This document shows, piece by piece, positions 1-6,297 of a DNA stretch of 8,161 bases. Every line of letters begins with the position of its first letter. The first letter of the stretch is position 1. This stretch comes from an uncultured Cryptobacterium sp. (GTDB taxonomy: Bacteria; Actinomycetota; Coriobacteriia; Coriobacteriales; Eggerthellaceae). The notes below the pieces were generated by a model. It saw only the letters and a list, made by a program, of their open reading frames with translations. It was not told the origin of the DNA and searched no databases. Location of the stretch: assembly GCA_900554685.1 (NCBI GenBank), contig USIG01000077.1, positions 1 to 8,161 on the forward strand, read 5' to 3'. The position numbers were made by a program, and so were the translations under genes.

Positions 1-117
1 CACTACAGCACTACAGCACTACAGCACTACAGCACTACAGCACTACAGCACTACAGCACTACAGCACTACAGCACTACACCTCTACAGCCCTGCAACTCT
101 ACAACTCTACAACCCTG
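1..117. repeat. Octanucleotide tandem repeat array (CACTACAG)n, truncated by window edge
   Basis: Nine exact copies of the 8-bp unit CACTACAG fill 1-72, and a tenth copy differing only in its last base occupies 73-80. Decayed units continue in the same 8-bp register: CTCTACAG (81-88), CCCTGCAA (89-96), CTCTACAA twice (97-112) and part of another to about 117. The array enters from the left edge, so the full copy number is unknown. On the plus strand all three frames stay open through the array and give the same cyclic peptide HYSTTALQ. On the minus strand every frame meets TAG once per eight codons. The array lies 25 bp beyond the crcB stop codon. Because 8 is not a multiple of 3, copy-number change would shift a reading frame, but no start codon or gene is visible here. 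Confidence 0.97.
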
Positions 118-141
118 TTCGCCATCAACTGCTGTGGCTTA

Positions 142-531
142 CTATGACTGCCCTACAATTGCTCGCGCTATCATTCGTCCTAAACACACGCCCACAACAC
201 ACACCACAACCGAGCCGAGGGCATACGCGCCAGCCAAGGCGTAACGAGATTCTTCAATCAGCCCGAAAGTTTCTAAACTAAAGGTAGAAAAGGTCGTAAA
301 TCCTCCTAAAATGCCTGTTGAAACAAACAAAAGAGGGGCCTTACTATCGGGAAAGAGCGCCGGCAAAAGTACCGACATTACCCCAATTACAAAAGAGCCT
401 CCCAGATTGATCACAAAGGTTGCAAAAGGGAAAGCCCCCGAAGGGACTCCACCTAATAACTGGGAGCACACATAGCGCAAAAGAGCCCCAATAAAACCTC
501 CGCACCCTACAATAATCGCATTAGCAATCAT
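142..531 (-). CDS. crcB: CrcB/Fluc family fluoride ion channel
   Basis: Small membrane channel that exports fluoride from the cytoplasm; family members work as antiparallel dimers. The 129-residue length is normal for the family. Four hydrophobic segments can be seen at about 3-21, 36-58, 66-88 and 98-121. Family motifs are present: the N-terminal GALLRY stretch, the N-x-GGSF segment in helix 2 (NLGGSFVIG) and the phenylalanine-rich GGFTTFSTFSLETF in helix 3, which lines the pore in known Fluc channels. The ATG at 531 gives the usual short N terminus, but it has no good Shine-Dalgarno sequence. A strong one (GGGAGG) sits further upstream and serves a 7-codon in-frame ORF ending 9 nt before this start. 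Translation may therefore depend on re-initiation or on the upstream RNA fold. It is the last gene of the minus-strand cluster visible here; a second crcB, common next to the first in Gram-positive bacteria, would lie outside the window if present. Confidence 0.93.
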   Translation of the reverse strand: MIANAIIVGCGGFIGALLRYVCSQLLGGVPSGAFPFATFVINLGGSFVIGVMSVLLPALFPDSKAPLLFVSTGILGGFTTFSTFSLETFGLIEESRYALAGAYALGSVVVCVVGVCLGRMIARAIVGQS

Positions 532-540
532 ATGCTTTAT

Positions 541-564
541 CTACACCATCTCGTTGTCGCTCAT
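541..564 (-). other. 7-codon ORF with strong Shine-Dalgarno, in frame upstream of crcB
   Basis: ATG at 564-562 reads MSDNEMV and stops at TAG (543-541). It is preceded by the strongest ribosome binding site in this intergenic region (GGGAGG, about 6 nt from the ATG). The ORF is in frame with crcB, and only the TAG and three codons separate it from the crcB ATG. It could be a leader peptide coupling translation to crcB, or the original crcB start with a nonsense codon. The crcB protein starting at 531 already has a normal N terminus, which favours the leader reading. Confidence 0.35.
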
Positions 565-670
565 CCCAATTCCTCCCTAAGACCAGCCCCAAACTTCCGT
601 TTCTGCCGTGAAAGGAAACCTTTCCTGCCATGAAACGAAATCCCCTTTACCACCATAAAGAAGAATTGGG
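565..670 (-). promoter_or_regulatory. Candidate structured RNA leader that sequesters the ribosome binding site before crcB
   Basis: Read on the minus strand, three nested helices can be drawn. P1 pairs 670-657 (CCCAATTCTTCTTT) with 578-565 (AGGGAGGAATTGGG), 14 pairs including three G-U, and contains the GGAGG ribosome binding site in its 3' arm. P2 pairs 640-632 with 603-595 (TTTCGTTTC with GAAACGGAA, one G-U). P3 pairs 624-619 with 615-610 (GAAAGG with CCTTTC, TTT loop). Between P2 and P3 is a near-symmetric internal loop, ATGGCAG facing ACGGCA. The fold begins 14 nt after the lemA stop codon. I do not see the conserved elements of the fluoride (crcB-motif) riboswitch, so this is not assigned to a known class. 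The pairing is seen in the sequence; the regulatory role is inference. Confidence 0.4.
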
Positions 671-683
671 CTCAATCTTTCCT

Positions 684-1238
684 CTAAAAGGAAACCTTAG
701 GAGCTTCCTCGGCAGCCGCATTAGCATCAAAGCTTTCGCGCTTATCAAAATGGAAAAGGTTTGCTACCAGCACACCCGGGAAGGTTTGAATTGCGTTGTT
801 GTACCTCATAACAACATCGTTATAGCTCTGACGCATATAGCTGATCTTGTCTTCAGTTCCGGAAAGTTCGGTCTGCAACTGTTGAAAATTCGTATTCGCT
901 TTTAAGTCAGGATAGGCTTCTGCAACAGCAAATAAACTTTTAAGTGCATTGGTAAGCACAGAATCTGCCTGCATTCGAGCTAAAGGAGAGCCAGCATTTG
1001 CAACTGCGCTACGCGCTTCAGTCACCTGAGTCAAGGTAGCATTTTCGTGCGTCGCATACCCTTTGACCGTTTCAACGAGATTCGGAATAAGGTCAAGCCT
1101 TCGCTGAAGTTGAACATCAACTTGTGCCCAAGCATTGTCAACACGATTGCGAAGCTGGACAAAGTTGTTATACATCACCACAAGCGCTATCACCAAAGCA
1201 ATGACAAGCACTACAAGAACGATTAGAACGATTTCCAT
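684..1238 (-). CDS. lemA: LemA family membrane-anchored protein
   Basis: Member of the LemA family, a widespread protein of uncertain biochemical role with one N-terminal membrane helix and a helical domain. Residues 2-22 form a purely aliphatic transmembrane segment. The family hallmark follows: YNNFVQLRNRVDNAWAQVDV at 23-42 and then RRLDLIPNLVETVKGYATHE at 46-65. The C-terminal half contains the usual SYNDVVMRYNNAIQTFPG stretch at 138-155. Length 184 is normal. The ATG at 1238 is chosen because AAGGAAAG lies just upstream and the membrane helix starts immediately. The gene begins 42 nt after ispE on the same strand, so co-transcription is likely. Many lemA genes sit next to a TPM-domain or M48 peptidase gene; neither is present here. 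Confidence 0.95.
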   Translation of the reverse strand: MEIVLIVLVVLVIALVIALVVMYNNFVQLRNRVDNAWAQVDVQLQRRLDLIPNLVETVKGYATHENATLTQVTEARSAVANAGSPLARMQADSVLTNALKSLFAVAEAYPDLKANTNFQQLQTELSGTEDKISYMRQSYNDVVMRYNNAIQTFPGVLVANLFHFDKRESFDANAAAEEAPKVSF

Positions 1239-1280
1239 AAAACTTTCCTTACCTTATCGATAGCCTTGCTCGTTTCCGCT

Positions 1281-2213
1281 TTAATAAACTTCAAGTACCG
1301 AGGCACCCACAGGAGCAAATGAGGTAACTCGATTCCACCATCCGCGTTTGTAGGCATCCAAAGAGCACTTATAGGCATCTTCATAGGAGTCGCACAAAAT
1401 ACCTACCGCCGATCCGCTTCCGCATAAAAGTGCCGTCTGAGCATAGGGATGGCTTTCTGCCCACTTGAGAACTTCTGCCACCTCAGGAGCGACTTCACAA
1501 GCTGCATCCGCTAAATTGTTCCAAAGCTCAACTTCGGCCGCGTCCGTTTGCGAAGCTAGCTGATCAAGATAACCCTGTTCTGGATAACGCGGATTGGCAT
1601 CAAAGGCCGCATAAGCCTTAGCGGTCGAAACACCCACCGCAGGTCTTACCAGCACGATAAAGCCTTTTCGAGGCTTTAACGACTGCTCAAAAACATCACC
1701 TTTTCCTGAGAGAAAAGCACAGCCACCCTTCAAGAAAAAGGCCACATCGGCACCTAAGCGTGAAGCCACCTTATACAGTCGTTCATCTTGCGGATCAATG
1801 CCCCACAACAGCGCTGCGCCAAGCAGTGCAGCCGCCGCATTCGACGAGCCTCCTCCAAGGCCAGCCTCTGCAGGAATCACCTTAGAAAGAGACATATGAA
1901 TTGTCTCGTTTTCAGCACGACCAAGCTCTTTGGCAAGTTCCTGTACTGCACGATACACAATGTTATCTTCTGCAGGCACTTCAAGCGCATCAATATCGCC
2001 CGATGTTTCGCACTTAAGGACAATTGAAAGTCCTGCCTTATCTGAGCCTAAAACCTCGTCGTCTTCCTCAAAACGACGCATGGTAAGTGAATCATGAAGC
2101 GCAAGCGAATGCATTATGGTGTGTACGGTGTGAAAACCGTCTTCGCGCGGTGAACCCACCGCTAACACCAGGTTTATTTTCGCCGGAGAAATTAACCTCA
2201 CGTAATTCTTCAC
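1281..2213 (-). CDS. ispE: 4-diphosphocytidyl-2-C-methyl-D-erythritol kinase
   Basis: GHMP-superfamily kinase that phosphorylates the 2-hydroxyl of CDP-methylerythritol with ATP, in the MEP pathway to isoprenoid precursors. Cytoplasmic. Using the GTG start at 2213 the protein has 310 residues. Motifs in order: SPAKINL at 9-15 with the catalytic Lys12; the GHMP ATP-binding loop AGLGGGSSNAAAAL at 117-130; GADVAFF at 154-160 with catalytic Asp156 (usual form GADVPFF, so Pro is replaced by Ala); and the C-terminal glycine motif CGSGSAVGI at 264-272. GTG 2213 is preferred over the in-frame GTG at 2255 because a strong ribosome binding site (AGAGAGGGA) lies 6-7 nt before it, and the longer version adds residues with no family counterpart. 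It starts 35 nt after the tadA stop codon and ends 42 nt before lemA, suggesting one operon. Confidence 0.96.
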   Translation of the reverse strand: MKNYVRLISPAKINLVLAVGSPREDGFHTVHTIMHSLALHDSLTMRRFEEDDEVLGSDKAGLSIVLKCETSGDIDALEVPAEDNIVYRAVQELAKELGRAENETIHMSLSKVIPAEAGLGGGSSNAAAALLGAALLWGIDPQDERLYKVASRLGADVAFFLKGGCAFLSGKGDVFEQSLKPRKGFIVLVRPAVGVSTAKAYAAFDANPRYPEQGYLDQLASQTDAAEVELWNNLADAACEVAPEVAEVLKWAESHPYAQTALLCGSGSAVGILCDSYEDAYKCSLDAYKRGWWNRVTSFAPVGASVLEVY

Positions 2214-2248
2214 TTTGCATCCCTCTCTGACAGCAAATCCACTCACTG

Positions 2249-2782
2249 CTAGCACTCACTACTCGTTGATTTCGTTTCCTTATCATACCCGTCCGCTGTA
2301 AGACGAGCCTTCCTTTTTCGCTCTTTGTTACGTTCTCTTTTCTTTCGAAAGAACTGACGAAGCCTCGAGGCACACTCTTCGGCACATACCCCTGGAGTTA
2401 CTTCAAAACAGTGGTTTAACCTCGCATCCGAATTGATTGAGTAGAGCGACCCGAGCGCACCTGCTTTAGGATCAGCAGCCCCATACACACAGCGTTCAAT
2501 ACGGGATTGGTGCATGAGCCCCGCGCACATAACACAGGGCTCCAACGTGACATATACCGTGCAGCCCGAAAGACGCCAAACCCCTAAATGCTCTGAGGCC
2601 TTTTTTATTGCAATAAATTCAGCGTGACCGGCTGGGTCGTTATCAATTTCTCGGCGGTTATACCCTTGGGCAATCACCTTTCCCTCGTAAACAACCACCG
2701 CCCCAATGGGAACTTCGTCTAATTGTTCGGCAAGACGCGCCTGCTCCAATGCGAGCTGCATGTAATATTCGTCAGTCTGCAC
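2249..2782 (-). CDS. tadA: tRNA-specific adenosine deaminase TadA
   Basis: Zinc-dependent deaminase that converts adenosine 34 to inosine in the anticodon of tRNA-Arg(ACG), normally essential for reading CGN codons. With the GTG start at 2782 it has 177 residues. The deaminase motifs are clear: AGHAEF (His53 zinc ligand, Glu55 proton shuttle) and LEPCVMCAG (Cys83 and Cys86 zinc ligands), with DPKAGA and LNH further on as in other TadA proteins. GTG 2782 is chosen over TTG 2797 because GAAGGG lies 7 nt upstream and the protein then begins TDEYYM, a typical TadA start. The C terminus carries an extension beyond about residue 145 that is very rich in Lys/Arg (RKKRERNKERKRKAR) and then polar; it may help bind tRNA, but that is inference. 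First gene of the tadA-ispE-lemA group; tRNA-Ser lies divergently upstream. Confidence 0.96.
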   Translation of the reverse strand: MQTDEYYMQLALEQARLAEQLDEVPIGAVVVYEGKVIAQGYNRREIDNDPAGHAEFIAIKKASEHLGVWRLSGCTVYVTLEPCVMCAGLMHQSRIERCVYGAADPKAGALGSLYSINSDARLNHCFEVTPGVCAEECASRLRQFFRKKRERNKERKRKARLTADGYDKETKSTSSEC

Positions 2783-2966
2783 GCAGATGCCCTTCAATCT
2801 AGTTCTCTTAAAAGGCTACCATCACGCAAGTAAGGCTCACCTCAAGGCGAGGCAGCACTCCTGCTCCAAGTTGAACTTCAGGTAATAACCCCACCTTGGA
2901 TCCTTGGACAATTTTGCGTGAATATGTGCCTTTCTCATATTATCCAAACTATCATAGGATATTCAT
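2783..2966. other. Intergenic region between tadA and tRNA-Ser; no firm gene
   Basis: About 180 bp between divergent genes. On the minus strand it should carry the tadA promoter and leader. The only -10-like hexamer I can point to is GATAAT at 2944-2939 without a convincing -35. A short hairpin is possible on the minus strand, CTCGCC-TTGA-GGTGAG (2853-2838, one G-U pair). A 7-bp direct repeat CCTTGGA occurs near 2894-2908 on the plus strand. A 33-codon ORF at 2938-2837 minus is discussed under findings. No SRP RNA or other RNA family was recognised. Confidence 0.4.
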
Positions 2967-2995
2967 CTGTGAAATTCCGAGAAATATGGTATTCT
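2967..2995 (+). promoter_or_regulatory. Promoter of tRNA-Ser (extended -10)
   Basis: TGG-TATTCT at 2987-2995 is an extended -10 element. CTGTGA at 2967-2972, 17 bp upstream of the -10 hexamer, is a weak -35. Transcription would start near 3002, about 10 nt before the mature tRNA end. Confidence 0.55.
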
Positions 2996-3011
2996 AGTTC
3001 GTGCTAAAAAC

Positions 3012-3099
3012 GGAGGAATGGCAGAGCGGTTGAATGCGGCGGTCTTGAAAACCGTTGTGCCGAGAGGCACCGTGGGTTCGAATCCTACTTCCTCCGCCA
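3012..3099 (+). tRNA. tRNA-Ser (anticodon UGA)
   Basis: Complete class II tRNA of 88 nt including encoded CCA. Acceptor stem GGAGGAA (3012-3018) pairs perfectly with TTCCTCC (3089-3095), followed by the serine-type discriminator G (3096) and CCA (3097-3099). The anticodon stem GCGGT/ACCGT (3039-3043 with 3051-3055, one G-U pair) closes the loop CTTGAAA with anticodon TGA at 3046-3048, reading UCA and, through wobble, other UCN codons. The long variable arm (GTGCCGAGAGGCAC) and the T loop GGTTCGAATCC are typical of serine tRNAs. It is a single transcription unit with its own promoter and terminator, divergent from tadA. Confidence 0.98.
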
Positions 3100-3109
3100 G
3101 TTAAACTCC

Positions 3110-3138
3110 AACGCACGTAGCTCTTACGTGCGTTTTTT
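3110..3138 (+). terminator. Rho-independent terminator of tRNA-Ser
   Basis: Perfect stem AACGCACGTA / TACGTGCGTT (3110-3119 with 3125-3134), loop GCTCT, with a run of six T (3133-3138) at the end of the stem. It starts 11 nt after the tRNA CCA end. Confidence 0.93.
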
Positions 3139-3317
3139 GTTTCTACCCGAAACTTCCTGCCCATCCTGTCCGCTTAATCTTTGCCCTACAAAATTCTGAC
3201 AGCAGAGCCTATCGAACAACACCAAGGCTACAAGGCTCAAAATCAGCACCACCCGCAGAGCAGGTAGATTTTTGTTTTGAATGCTTGCGCATCCTCGGCG
3301 GGACTGAAGGCCCAAAC

Positions 3318-3343
3318 AAAAAAACAGCCCACAAAATGGGCTG
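3318..3343 (-). terminator. Rho-independent terminator downstream of aroE
   Basis: On the minus strand CAGCCCA (3343-3337), loop TTTTG, TGGGCTG (3331-3325), then seven T (3324-3318). It lies about 50 nt after the aroE stop codon and faces the tRNA-Ser terminator across some 180 bp in which I see no convincing gene. Confidence 0.93.
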
Positions 3344-3390
3344 CTGAAAATCACAATTATGAGCTAGGGGCCAGAGCTGCCAGAGTTATT

Positions 3391-4260
3391 TCACTCAGAA
3401 AAGAATCTCTCGCGCACATAATCAAGAGGCATTTCCCTGCCAACCCAAAGGCGCTCACCAATAGCTGCCTGCTGCAAAAAGACCCCTACGCCATCAAGCG
3501 TTTTGTTTCCTTTTGCTTTTGCCCGTGAAAGCAACTCTGTTTCTCGCGGGGTATACACCATATCCGCAACAATCAAATCGGGGGTAATCATAGATTCATC
3601 AATCAAGCAACCCGGCTCATCAGGGGAACCAACAGTGGTAGCGTTCAAAAGCAATGTTGATTCAGCAATAGAAGCACGAAGTTTTTCAGTATCCGCAAGA
3701 TCATACAGAGCCACTTCGCATGAAGAGTACTCTTTCAGACGCTCTATCAAGGCACGCCCACCTTTTACGTACGAATCATCGCGATTGAACACATCGATTT
3801 GCGCAACACCATCAAGCGCTGCCTGAACGATAACCGCAGATGCCGCACCTCCCGCGCCAAGCACCGTAAGTTTTTTGCCTAATACATTGATGCCATTGAG
3901 CACCAGGTTGCGCATAAAGGCTGCTCCATCGGCATTGTCACCCAGAGATCGACCACCCTGGATTACTACCGTATTTACCGCACCCATAATCTCTGCCACA
4001 CGTGATATTTCATCAAGATAAGGCACGATCCGTTTTTTGTGCGGGGCTGCCACGTTATATCCCAGAAAACCCAGCGCTTCCAGCCCGCGAACTGCTTCTT
4101 CCAGATTCTCTTCAGAAACCTCAAGAGGAACGTAAGCATAATTCCATCCGAGCTTTTCAAACACGGCGTTATGAATCTCAGGAGAACTGGAATACTCGAG
4201 GTAGGATCCTATAACACCCATGAGCCTCGTTGCTCCCGTTATACGGCTGTTTGTTTCCAT
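3391..4260 (-). CDS. aroE: Shikimate dehydrogenase family protein (AroE-like)
   Basis: NADP(H)-dependent oxidoreductase family that reduces 3-dehydroshikimate to shikimate in the chorismate pathway. 289 residues, normal length. Substrate domain: SSSPEIHN at 24-31 holds the two serines that contact shikimate; GYNVAAPHK at 67-75 holds catalytic Lys75; GAVNTV gives Asn96; GDNADG at 107-112 gives catalytic Asp111. Nucleotide domain: glycine loop GAGGAASA at 135-142, followed by FNRDDS where NADP-specific members usually have an NRT-like motif. The C-terminal substrate glutamine is Gln264 (FLQQAA). Two positions that are normally Thr (NVT-x-P and NTDG) are Ala here, so the substrate pocket is somewhat altered. 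ATG 4260 is chosen because AAAGGG lies just upstream; an in-frame TTG at 4290 has weaker support. It follows the ABC-F gene by 66 nt and may be co-transcribed with it. Confidence 0.9.
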   Translation of the reverse strand: METNSRITGATRLMGVIGSYLEYSSSPEIHNAVFEKLGWNYAYVPLEVSEENLEEAVRGLEALGFLGYNVAAPHKKRIVPYLDEISRVAEIMGAVNTVVIQGGRSLGDNADGAAFMRNLVLNGINVLGKKLTVLGAGGAASAVIVQAALDGVAQIDVFNRDDSYVKGGRALIERLKEYSSCEVALYDLADTEKLRASIAESTLLLNATTVGSPDEPGCLIDESMITPDLIVADMVYTPRETELLSRAKAKGNKTLDGVGVFLQQAAIGERLWVGREMPLDYVRERFFSE

Positions 4261-4326
4261 AGTGCCCTTTCTGGGTAATCCTCTTCGCAAAGAATTACTT
4301 TACCGCAAGCTTACCGAATAAGAAAG

Positions 4327-6183
4327 CTAGCCTTCAATCAACGCAGCGCATTCAAGCCATTCCTCTTCCAAGGCAGAAAGCTTATCCTCGCAGCTCTTTA
4401 CCACCTCTTGCGCTTCACCTAAAGCTACATAGTCATAGGGATCGACTGCTAACTGGGCTTTTTTTGCTTCGTCAACTTTGCGCTGTGCTGTATTCATCTT
4501 TCGCTCAAGCGATTGCAACTTTTTACGAATATCACGCGCTTGTGCTGCACTCAGCGCAGGATGAGAAGAATCATCTCCCGATTGCGCTGTCGCAGTTTTT
4601 ACCGACTCGCTGCCATCTGATGCAGCATGATGCTTTTTTTGATCTTGCTTTGAAGAAGTGTTGGTCGATTGTCCTGCAGAATATTCTTGAAGCAGCTCAA
4701 GATACTCATCAACACCACGCGGGACGTGAATCACCTTACCACCGATAAGCGCATACTGATCGTCGGTAACGCGCTCCATCAAATAGCGGTCGTGGCTTAC
4801 CAAGATAAGAGTACCAGGCCAGGTATCAAGCACATTTTCTACCGCAACAAGCATATCAGTATCAAGGTCATTGCTCGGCTCGTCTAAAATCAGCACGTTA
4901 GGCGAATCAAGCAAGATTAACATCAACTGCAAGCGACGCTTCTGACCACCCGAAAGAGTATTGACCGGCATATTGAGATGCGCTGAAGTAAACCCGAGCG
5001 ATTCCAAAAGCGATGCCGGGCTGACTTCTTTTCCGTCTATAACATAGCGGCTTTTATAACGAGAAAGCACTTCTCGCACCCTATCCGATCCTAGAGGATT
5101 GAGCTCTTCAAGTTTTTGGGATAGGAAGGCAAACTTAACGGTCTTTCCGATTTTTACCCTTCCTGTTTGCGGAAGCAATTTTCCTTGAATGATTTCTAAC
5201 AAGGTGGATTTGCCTGCACCATTTGCGCCAAGTAAACCATAGCGATCACCTGGCCCAATAAGCCATGTTGCATCGTCGATCACCTTACGATCCCCATAGG
5301 AAAAGCTCACGTTTTCCACGTTGACACATTGTTTCCCCAAACGAGAAATAGCAGCACGCTTCAGTTCAACCGAATTGCGCAAAGGTGGCTCTTCGGCAAT
5401 GAGTGCCTGTGCTGTTTCAACATGAAATTTTGGCTTCGTTGAACGCGCACGCGCACCACGAGAGAGCCAAGCCAGTTCACGACGCATAAGGTTTTGTCTC
5501 TTTTGCTCTGCCAATTCCGCCTGACGCTGGCGTTCTACTCTCTGCAGAATATAAGCTGAATAACCGCCTTCGAATGGCTCCACCAGTTCATCGTGGACTT
5601 CCCACATACGATCGCATACCTCGTCCAAAAACCAGCGATCATGGGTAACCACTACCAAAGCCCCGTCTTTACGGGCAAATCGTTTACGTAAATGCTTTGC
5701 TAGCCACGTAATAGCAACCACATCAAGATGGTTAGTGGGCTCATCAAGAAGAAGCACATCAGCATCAGCTACCAGCACCCGCGCTAAATCAACTCGACGT
5801 CGTTGACCACCGGAAAGAGTACCGACAGGTACATCCCAAGCAATATCACCAATGAGTCCATCGATGATTTGTCGAACAGAAGCATCTGATGCCCATTCGT
5901 ATTCTGGAACATCCCCCACGATATTCCAGCCAACACTCTGGGCGTCAGCTAGCGTATCGTCTTGTCGCAAAGAAGCAAATCGTACGCCGCCCGTTCGCAC
6001 CACACGGCCCTCATCAGGTTCGACCGTTCCGTCGAATAAGCCCAACAGTGTCGATTTTCCATCGCCATTGCGGCCTACAACACCAATGCAATCCCCATCG
6101 CTTACGCCAAGGGAAAGAGAATCAAAAATGGTTTTGGTGGGATATTCAAGATGCACATTTTCACAACCGAATAAAAAAGCCAT
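4327..6183 (-). CDS. uup: ABC-F family ATPase, Uup type
   Basis: Soluble protein with two ABC ATPase domains and no membrane segment, the ABC-F layout. Members act on ribosomes near the E site; Uup has also been linked to DNA and replication. NBD1: Walker A GRNGDGKST (37-45), signature LSGGQ (123-127), Walker B LLLDEP with Glu148, H-loop His181. NBD2: GANGAGKST (319-327), LSGGQ (410-414), LILDEP with Glu435, His464. The linker at about 205-285 contains RRELAWLSRGARARSTKP, resembling the Uup/P-site-tRNA-interaction segment. A polar spacer (503-540) leads to a C-terminal coiled coil (about 545-615), as in Uup. The first Walker A has Asp where most ABC-F proteins have a small residue; both catalytic glutamates are kept. 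The ATG at 6183 has GAGGAG 9 nt upstream. Antibiotic-resistance ABC-F proteins are an alternative, but the coiled-coil tail favours Uup. Confidence 0.92.
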   Translation of the reverse strand: MAFLFGCENVHLEYPTKTIFDSLSLGVSDGDCIGVVGRNGDGKSTLLGLFDGTVEPDEGRVVRTGGVRFASLRQDDTLADAQSVGWNIVGDVPEYEWASDASVRQIIDGLIGDIAWDVPVGTLSGGQRRRVDLARVLVADADVLLLDEPTNHLDVVAITWLAKHLRKRFARKDGALVVVTHDRWFLDEVCDRMWEVHDELVEPFEGGYSAYILQRVERQRQAELAEQKRQNLMRRELAWLSRGARARSTKPKFHVETAQALIAEEPPLRNSVELKRAAISRLGKQCVNVENVSFSYGDRKVIDDATWLIGPGDRYGLLGANGAGKSTLLEIIQGKLLPQTGRVKIGKTVKFAFLSQKLEELNPLGSDRVREVLSRYKSRYVIDGKEVSPASLLESLGFTSAHLNMPVNTLSGGQKRRLQLMLILLDSPNVLILDEPSNDLDTDMLVAVENVLDTWPGTLILVSHDRYLMERVTDDQYALIGGKVIHVPRGVDEYLELLQEYSAGQSTNTSSKQDQKKHHAASDGSESVKTATAQSGDDSSHPALSAAQARDIRKKLQSLERKMNTAQRKVDEAKKAQLAVDPYDYVALGEAQEVVKSCEDKLSALEEEWLECAALIEG

Positions 6184-6220
6184 GCGCTTTTTCTCCTCTT
6201 CGTACTTTTTCTCGCATTCG

Positions 6221-6226
6221 AGTATA
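6221..6226 (-). promoter_or_regulatory. Candidate -10 element of the ABC-F gene
   Basis: TATACT on the minus strand, 5 of 6 consensus positions, about 38 nt before the ATG at 6183. No good -35 is visible at 16-18 bp. Immediately upstream is an inverted repeat listed separately. Confidence 0.35.
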
Positions 6227-6248
6227 CACGCAGCGCACCTTTTGCGTG
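6227..6248. repeat. Inverted repeat in the uup-hemH divergent promoter region
   Basis: CACGCA (6227-6232) and TGCGTG (6243-6248) form a perfect 6-bp inverted repeat with a 10-bp spacer, about 1.5 helical turns centre to centre. It directly abuts the candidate -10 of the ABC-F gene, so a bound protein would cover its -10/-35 spacer. It could be a dimeric repressor site; the short half-sites leave chance possible. Confidence 0.35.
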
Positions 6249-6297
6249 CCTTCCGAGGATACTTGCCTATACTTCACCATAAAACACCCCAAGCCTC

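Noticed and set aside
565..670. Fluoride riboswitch upstream of crcB
   Set aside because: The gene context fits, but I cannot find the conserved aptamer core or its pseudoknot partners in the leader. The fold seen is a different nested arrangement.
2214..2255. Longer IspE starting at GTG 2255
   Set aside because: It would overlap tadA and add 14 residues before the family start, while GTG 2213 has an excellent ribosome binding site.
2783..2797. TadA start at TTG 2797
   Set aside because: Its upstream region lacks a good ribosome binding site, and GAAGGG lies inside this segment at correct spacing for GTG 2782.
2798..2960. SRP RNA (ffs) next to tadA
   Set aside because: tadA and ffs are neighbours in many Gram-positive bacteria, but the conserved SRP tip (GGAAGG...GCAGC arrangement) is not present on either strand here.
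3124..3354. 76-codon minus-strand ORF with a hydrophobic stretch between the two terminators
   Set aside because: It runs through both the aroE terminator and the tRNA terminator, has no ribosome binding site, and part of its sequence is simply the hairpin and T-run read as codons. The 3139-3317 stretch is best treated as empty.
4301..4320. Direct repeat TTACCG near the uup-aroE gap
   Set aside because: Two 6-bp copies are too short to separate from chance and match no known element.
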